Below are positions 59,301-62,252 of a stretch of 62,252 bases of DNA, piece by piece (position 1 is the first letter of the stretch; every line of letters begins with the position of its first letter). This stretch comes from Streptomyces sp. AC558_RSS880. Lineage in GTDB: Bacteria; Actinomycetota; Actinomycetes; Streptomycetales; Streptomycetaceae. The notes beneath the pieces are model-generated. The model had not been told where the DNA came from. It saw only the letters and a program-made list of their open reading frames with translations, and ran no database searches. Where the stretch lies: positions 1-62,252 of the forward strand of contig NZ_JAGMUJ010000108.1 of assembly GCF_019049255.1 (NCBI RefSeq), read 5' to 3'. A program made the translations under genes and the position numbers.

Positions 59301-62252
59301 CCACCGCTCCCTTCGGCGTCCGCGCGGCCGGGAGGGCGGTTTCCGTCGTGCCGTCGACCTGCGAGAGCAGCAGCCGTGCGACGGCCACCGGTGTGGGGTG
59401 GTCGAACACGACGGTCGCGGGCAGCGGCACGCCGGTGCTCCGCGAGAGCCGGTTGCGCAGCTCGACCGCGCTGACGGAGTCGAAGCCGAGTTCCTTGAAG
59501 GCGCGTTCGGCGTCGACCTCGTCGGCGGAGGCGTGGCCGAGCACGGACGCGGCCTGTGCCGTGACCAGTTCGAGCACCACGCGCTCCCGCTCGGCCTCCG
59601 GCACCTCGGCCAGGCGCCGTGCCAGGGAGCCGCCGGCCGCCGCGCGCCGGGCGGGCACCCGGACGAGGCCGCGCAGCACGGCGGGCAGCAGTCCGGCCCT
59701 GGCCTGCTCCCGCAGTACGGCCGGATCCAGTTCGACCGGGGCCAGCAGCGGCTCCCCGGCGGCGACTCCGCGGTCGAACAGCTCGAGGCCCAGCTCGGTG
59801 GGCAGCGGGAGGCTCCCGGCCTGCGCGACGAGCGCGGCGTCGGCCGGGCCGGTCGCGGCGGTGCCCCGGTCGTCGGCCCAGAAGCCCCAGGCGAGCGCGG
59901 TGCCGGGGAGGCCGGCCGAGCGGCGGCCGCTCGCCAGCGCCGCCAGGGCCGCGTCCGCCGCGGAGAGGGCCGCCTGGCCGGGGATGCCGACCAGCCCCGC
60001 GAAGGAGGAGAACAGCACGAAGGCGGAGAGGTCGGCGCCCGCGGTCAGCTCGTGCAGGTGCCAGGCCGTGTCGACCGTGGACCGCAGCACCGTCTCCAGC
60101 CGCTCGTCGGAGAGGGTCTCGATCAGGCCGGCGTCGGGCTCGCCCGCGGCGTGCACGACCGCGGTCAGGGGGTGTTTCAGGGAGTCGAGCAGCGCGGCCA
60201 GTTCGTCGCGGTCGGTGACGTCGCAGGGCGCGACGAGCACCCGCGCGCCGAGGAACGCCAGCTCGGCGGTGAGCCGGTCGGCCTCGCCGCTCGCCGCGGC
60301 CAGCACCACGTGGCGGGCGCCGTGGCGCGTGACGAGGTGCTCGGCGAACACCGCGCCGAAGCCACCGGTGACCAGCACGGTGCCGTCGGGGTCCAAGGGC
60401 TCCGGTCGGTTCGCCGGCCCGCCCGGCACCCGGGCCAGCCGCGGCACCAGCACCCTGCCCTCGCGCACGGCGAGCTGGGGCTCGTCCAGAGCGAGCAGCG
60501 CACCCCACTCCTGCTCCCCGTCGGCGTCCACGTCCACGAGCAGCAGGCGGCCGGGGCGCTCGGACTGCGCGGCGCGTACGACGCCCCACACGGCGGCCTG
60601 CACGGCGTCGGGAACCTCGTCCCCGACCGCCACCGCGCCGCGCGTGACCACGACCAGCGTGGCCTCGCCCAGCGATCCGGCGGCGAGCCACTGCCGTACC
60701 AGCGACACGGCCCGCGCGGCCGCGTCACGCACCGTCGAGGGAGTCCGCGCGGCGGGTGTGCCGATCACGGCCAGGACCGCCTGCGGGACGGGCGCGCCCT
60801 CGGCGACGGCTCGCTCCAGCGCGGCCGGATCGAGGTGGCGGTCCGCCCCGTACCCGGCCTCGCCGAGCGCGGCCAGTCGCACCGGCCTGGCCGCACCGGC
60901 GGTGACCGGGGACCACTCCAGGCGGAACAGGGAGTTCTGGCCGCGGCGCGCCTGCCCGAACCGGGCCGGGTCGGCGGCCCGCACTGCGACCCGGTCGGCG
61001 TGTGCCACGGGTGCGCCCTCGGCGTCGAAGACGTCGAGCCGCAGCGCGCCGTCGCCGGCCATGACGAGGCGGGCCCGCGCCTGGGAGACCTTGTCGCCCG
61101 TCAGGCTCACGCCCGACCAGGACACCGCCGACGGTGCCGCGCCGGCGTCGGGCCGGGGGGCGGTGTGCAGCGCGGACTCCAGCAGGGCCGGGTGGATCGC
61201 GTAACCGCCGGGCTCGGTGCCGTCGGGCAGGGCGAGTTCGGCGTACACCTCGCCGCCGAGGGTCCATGCCCGCTGCGCGCACTGCAGCATCGCGCCGCAG
61301 TCGAGGCCGAGTTCGGCCAGGGCCGCGTACAGGGAGTCCACCGACACCGGCTCCGCCCCGGCCGGCGGCCACTCGGGCAGCCGGGCGGACGGCGGCTCGG
61401 CGCCGAGGGCGATCCGGCCGCGCGCGTGGCGGACGGCCTCGGTCGACTGCTCCTCGCCGGTGTCCGGCCGCGAGTAGACCGCCACCTCACGGCGGCCGTC
61501 GGCGTCGGCCCGGCCGAGGGTGACCTGGACCCGTACGGTGTCGTCGTCCAGGACCAGCGGGGCGTCGAGGTTCAGCTCCTCGATCAGGTCGCAGCCCACG
61601 TGGCGGCCCGCGGAGAGGACCAGCTCCACCAGCGCGGCGCCGGGCAGGGTGACCGTGCCGAACAGGGCGTGGTCGCGGGTCCAGGGCTGGCCCTGGGGGG
61701 AGACGCGACCGGTCAGGACCCACTCGTCGCGGTCGCCGACCTGTACGGCGGCCGCGAGGACGGGGTGCTCGACGCGGCCGAGGCCGACCGCGGAGGCGTC
61801 GGCGAGGCCGGTGGCGTCCAGCCAGTAGCTCTTGTGCTGGAAGGCGTAGGTGGGCAGGGCGACCTGCCCGGCTCCGGAGTCGGCGAAGCAGGCGGCCCAG
61901 TCGACCTTCACGCCGGTGGCGTGCGCCTCTCCCAGCGAGAGCATGAAGCGGTCCGGTCCGCCCTCGCCGCGGCGCAGGGAACCGACGACTCCGACGCGGT
62001 TGTCGGTGGCGTGGGCGGCGACGGTGTCCTCCACGGCCATGGCGAGCACGGGGTGGGGGGACATCTCCAGGAAGCATCCGGTGCCGTTGTCGACGAGGGC
62101 GCGGACGGCGGGTTCGAAGCCGACCGGGTGGCGCAGGTTGGTGTACCAGTACCGGGCGTCCATCGTGGCGGTGTCGATGAAACCGCCGGTCACCGTGGAG
62201 TAGAACGGCACCCGGCCGCCCGACGGCTCCACCGGCGCGAGTGCCTCCAGCA
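53362..62252 (-). CDS. Modular PKS, 5'-partial: AT-DH-KR-ACP, KS-AT-DH-KR-ACP-TE
   Basis: The C-terminal 2963 codons of a type I PKS whose start lies beyond base 62252. The first visible module has the end of an AT, a DH with intact HALFGTVTLP but Glu in place of Asp (HPALLESALH, near 61180), a KR with a broken cofactor motif (VTGGFGAVFA, near 60360) and no catalytic Tyr (GQAALSAADA), and an ACP (GFDS). The last module has a KS (TACSSS, near 58790), an AT with GHSQGE, RVDVVQ and FASH (57061-57075), probably C2-branched malonyl, a DH with HAAFGLPVAP but HPALFESALH, a shortened KR (TGAATPVG, no Tyr motif), an ACP (GMDS) and a type I TE (GYSMGG near 53783, His in DHFALIE). Both modules should leave beta-keto groups. 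Confidence 0.92.
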   Translation of the reverse strand, partial: LEALAPVEPSGGRVPFYSTVTGGFIDTATMDARYWYTNLRHPVGFEPAVRALVDNGTGCFLEMSPHPVLAMAVEDTVAAHATDNRVGVVGSLRRGEGGPDRFMLSLGEAHATGVKVDWAACFADSGAGQVALPTYAFQHKSYWLDATGLADASAVGLGRVEHPVLAAAVQVGDRDEWVLTGRVSPQGQPWTRDHALFGTVTLPGAALVELVLSAGRHVGCDLIEELNLDAPLVLDDDTVRVQVTLGRADADGRREVAVYSRPDTGEEQSTEAVRHARGRIALGAEPPSARLPEWPPAGAEPVSVDSLYAALAELGLDCGAMLQCAQRAWTLGGEVYAELALPDGTEPGGYAIHPALLESALHTAPRPDAGAAPSAVSWSGVSLTGDKVSQARARLVMAGDGALRLDVFDAEGAPVAHADRVAVRAADPARFGQARRGQNSLFRLEWSPVTAGAARPVRLAALGEAGYGADRHLDPAALERAVAEGAPVPQAVLAVIGTPAARTPSTVRDAAARAVSLVRQWLAAGSLGEATLVVVTRGAVAVGDEVPDAVQAAVWGVVRAAQSERPGRLLLVDVDADGEQEWGALLALDEPQLAVREGRVLVPRLARVPGGPANRPEPLDPDGTVLVTGGFGAVFAEHLVTRHGARHVVLAAASGEADRLTAELAFLGARVLVAPCDVTDRDELAALLDSLKHPLTAVVHAAGEPDAGLIETLSDERLETVLRSTVDTAWHLHELTAGADLSAFVLFSSFAGLVGIPGQAALSAADAALAALASGRRSAGLPGTALAWGFWADDRGTAATGPADAALVAQAGSLPLPTELGLELFDRGVAAGEPLLAPVELDPAVLREQARAGLLPAVLRGLVRVPARRAAAGGSLARRLAEVPEAERERVVLELVTAQAASVLGHASADEVDAERAFKELGFDSVSAVELRNRLSRSTGVPLPATVVFDHPTPVAVARLLLSQVDGTTETALPAARTPKGAVDEPLAIVGMGCRYPGGVTSAEDLWQLVADGRDVIGPLPADRGWDLERLHSEDREQLGTTYARGGGFIAGVGDFDAEFFGISPREAMAMDPQQRLLLETSWETLEHAGIDPTSLRGSDTGVFVGITGSDYSLLVPDEYEGYRVTGTMSSVASGRIAYTLGLEGPAVSVETACSSSGVALHLAAQALRGGECSLALAGGVTFMTTPITMTEFSRQGANSPDGRCRAYAASADGTGFSDGLGMVVLERLSDARRNGRRVLGLIRGTAINQDGASNGLTAPSGPAQERVIRQALANSGLRPSDVDAVEGHGTGTALGDPIEAQAVLATYGRERDGDPLWLGSIKSNIGHTSGAAGVAGVIKMVMAMRHGVLPKTLHVDAPSPHIDWDSGEVELLTEAREWTGHGRPRRAGVSSFGVSGTNAHIIVEEAPADTPAVPSATATATPAPASGTATPAPASGTATPAPASATPVLLSARTEAAVRAQAERLRRHLLDNPGLSVPDIGHSQLTTRARLDHQAVLVAADRDELAAELAAFAVGDVTEQTAAGRPPAGARTVFVFPGQGAQWEGMAVGLLDSAPVFAAEVAACGEALAEFVDWRLEDVLRGLPDAPSLKRVDVVQPALFAVMAGLAALWRSYGVEPSAVVGHSQGEVAAAYVAGGLSLRDAARIIAMRSRIARDRLMGTSCLASLALPPEQVEELIAPYGDRVSVAAVNGPAAVIVAGDLDSIDALVEHCDREEIRAKRIPATFASHSPHVEVARAEMLEAFAPVEPRSGNVPLYSTALGAYVDIATMDAEYWYANLRNPVGFEPAIRALVDDGAGCFLEMSPHPVLGVAMEETVAATGAGRVAVVGSLRRHQGGTKRFLLSLAEAHIAGVKVDWAACFAGSGARRVPLPTYAFQRKRYWPSVRPAAGDPAASGLGRVEHPVLTAGMRLADRDEWVLTGRLSHETQPWLRDHAAFGLPVAPSATLVELALAAGRGVGTPLLDEMMFESPLLLPDGAALQIQAIVGAPDADGHRPVTVHSRPDGDQRAESTRHCTGRLAPDTEPAVGWAGQWPPTGAEPVPVDGLYAALADLGLDCGPALHGIRAAWRSGGEVYAELALPEDTGAADYGIHPALFESALHSGQLGFTDRSTPKLPVSWSGVRLAAAGATAGRVRVVPDGDALRLDVFAEDGALVLGVDRVAFHEADPDHLEELRRGQSSLYRVDWVPVPAGAATPVRLAALGGAAGAVADRYADLAALERAVEGGAAAPQAVLAVITTPPAGDDPSAVRAAADEASALVRRWADHERSGDAVLVVVTRRAVAVRDGEVPDPAQAAVWGVLRAAQSEHPGRFLVVDVDADAAPEPEWGAVLGLDEPQLAVRPGQVLAPRLALVPVGSTDRPALSDTGGTVLITGAATPVGASLAKHLAAHHGVRNLLLLDEPHAVADGLAEQLAELGARARAEAYDPDRLAALVGSLDRPLTAVVHTAGGARGLDLAWRLHTLTERTGLSAFVVCSSFASLGGGRAEDPAGDAAGAALVRARRAAGLAGTALAWGPWAGDTVSPGTVGLPAERALELFDQALAVDAALLAPVQLDLAALRTPARERTLPALLRGLVRLPAQREVSGGSLAQRLTGVLDADRERVVLDLVKAHVAAVLGHTADDRIDAERRLRELGMDSMSAVGLRNRLSQATGLSLPVSFVFEHPTPAEIARQLLKRVGSGAPDAAAPGPAAETIGLRLRQAAESGTLPEALRRLVDAAATRPAFSSAAELPDTGGRLAQLASGPGRVKIVCVPSYVYVVGSGQEQFMRLADRFEGVRDVHVCSLPGFGTELSPQSREAALELLDDAIRGAVGDAPFVLVGYSMGGAVARSLAERLESSGAALAGVAMIDTLAFDSDEDEAGREFAALLAEILTQERREISVDDASWLSMGAYLRLFTGLRPEPVSARTLMIRATEPLGAATPDGPRWQDTDDHVEVVADHFALIEAAAADTAEAIERWIGR
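57916..57990 (-). repeat. 27-bp tandem repeat in a PKS linker
   Basis: A 27-bp unit occurs twice perfectly (57916-57942, 57943-57969) and a third time in part to 57990. It encodes the nine-residue repeat TATPAPASG in the linker between KS and AT. Being in frame, it changes only linker length and could vary between strains by slippage. Confidence 0.9.

Overview
The window is chromosomal DNA from a Streptomyces or a very close relative. It has very high GC, ORFs with GC-rich third positions that cast long antisense shadow ORFs, GTG starts, ATGA/GTGA-coupled operons and typical streptomycete genes. The xylanase has the same length (477 aa) and architecture as S. lividans XlnA, recalled from memory. 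No rRNA, tRNA or CRISPR array was seen.

Left part (1-9.1 kb): a worn accessory region. It holds a chimeric transposase ORF (IS5-like head joined to an IS256-like piece), remnants of a universal-stress protein, an HD-domain protein and a STAS protein, and an AbiEii-type nucleotidyltransferase cut by an IS701-like fragment. Between these lie apparently intact genes: a lipoprotein, a short-chain dehydrogenase, a PAS-ANTAR regulator, a small conserved Cys-containing protein and a SpoIIE-type phosphatase.

Metal and cofactor uptake (9.1-24.9 kb): the most interesting block is a nearly gap-free minus-strand operon, 18240 down to 9139. It encodes a FecB-type lipoprotein, two FecCD permeases, a FecE ATPase, a 15-codon ORF, a noncanonical RRE/ThiF-like/YcaO protein, a 46-aa protein and two fused ABC exporter half-transporters. 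A Zur-like box sits in the divergent promoter at 18288, and a second lies just before the 15-codon ORF at 14174. I read it as a candidate zinc-controlled RiPP-type metallophore or export/import system. Next to it is a BtuFDC-like B12 uptake operon (23222 to 20287) preceded by two cobalamin riboswitch-like elements with a broken [2Fe-2S] gene between them, then a ferric-reductase-like membrane protein.

Polysaccharide degradation and potassium (25.1-39.9 kb): divergent xylanase (xlnA) and arabinofuranosidase (abfB) genes share an intergenic region with two perfect CGAAACTTTCG sites. A full kdp operon follows (27-aa ORF-kdpF-A-B-C-E-D) with a spaced direct repeat upstream, then a PL11 rhamnogalacturonan lyase with a LacI-type palindrome.

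Right part (40.2-62.25 kb): after a second chimeric transposase ORF (IS630-like plus SDR) comes a type I modular PKS cluster, all on the minus strand. A large PKS ending in a thioesterase runs off the right edge. It is followed by a P450, a DUF2867 protein, a strong terminator, a KSQ-loading PKS with one extension module, and an acyl-CoA dehydrogenase. The last two PKS modules keep DH and KR folds with destroyed catalytic residues, so they should give an unreduced diketo terminus suited to pyrone formation.
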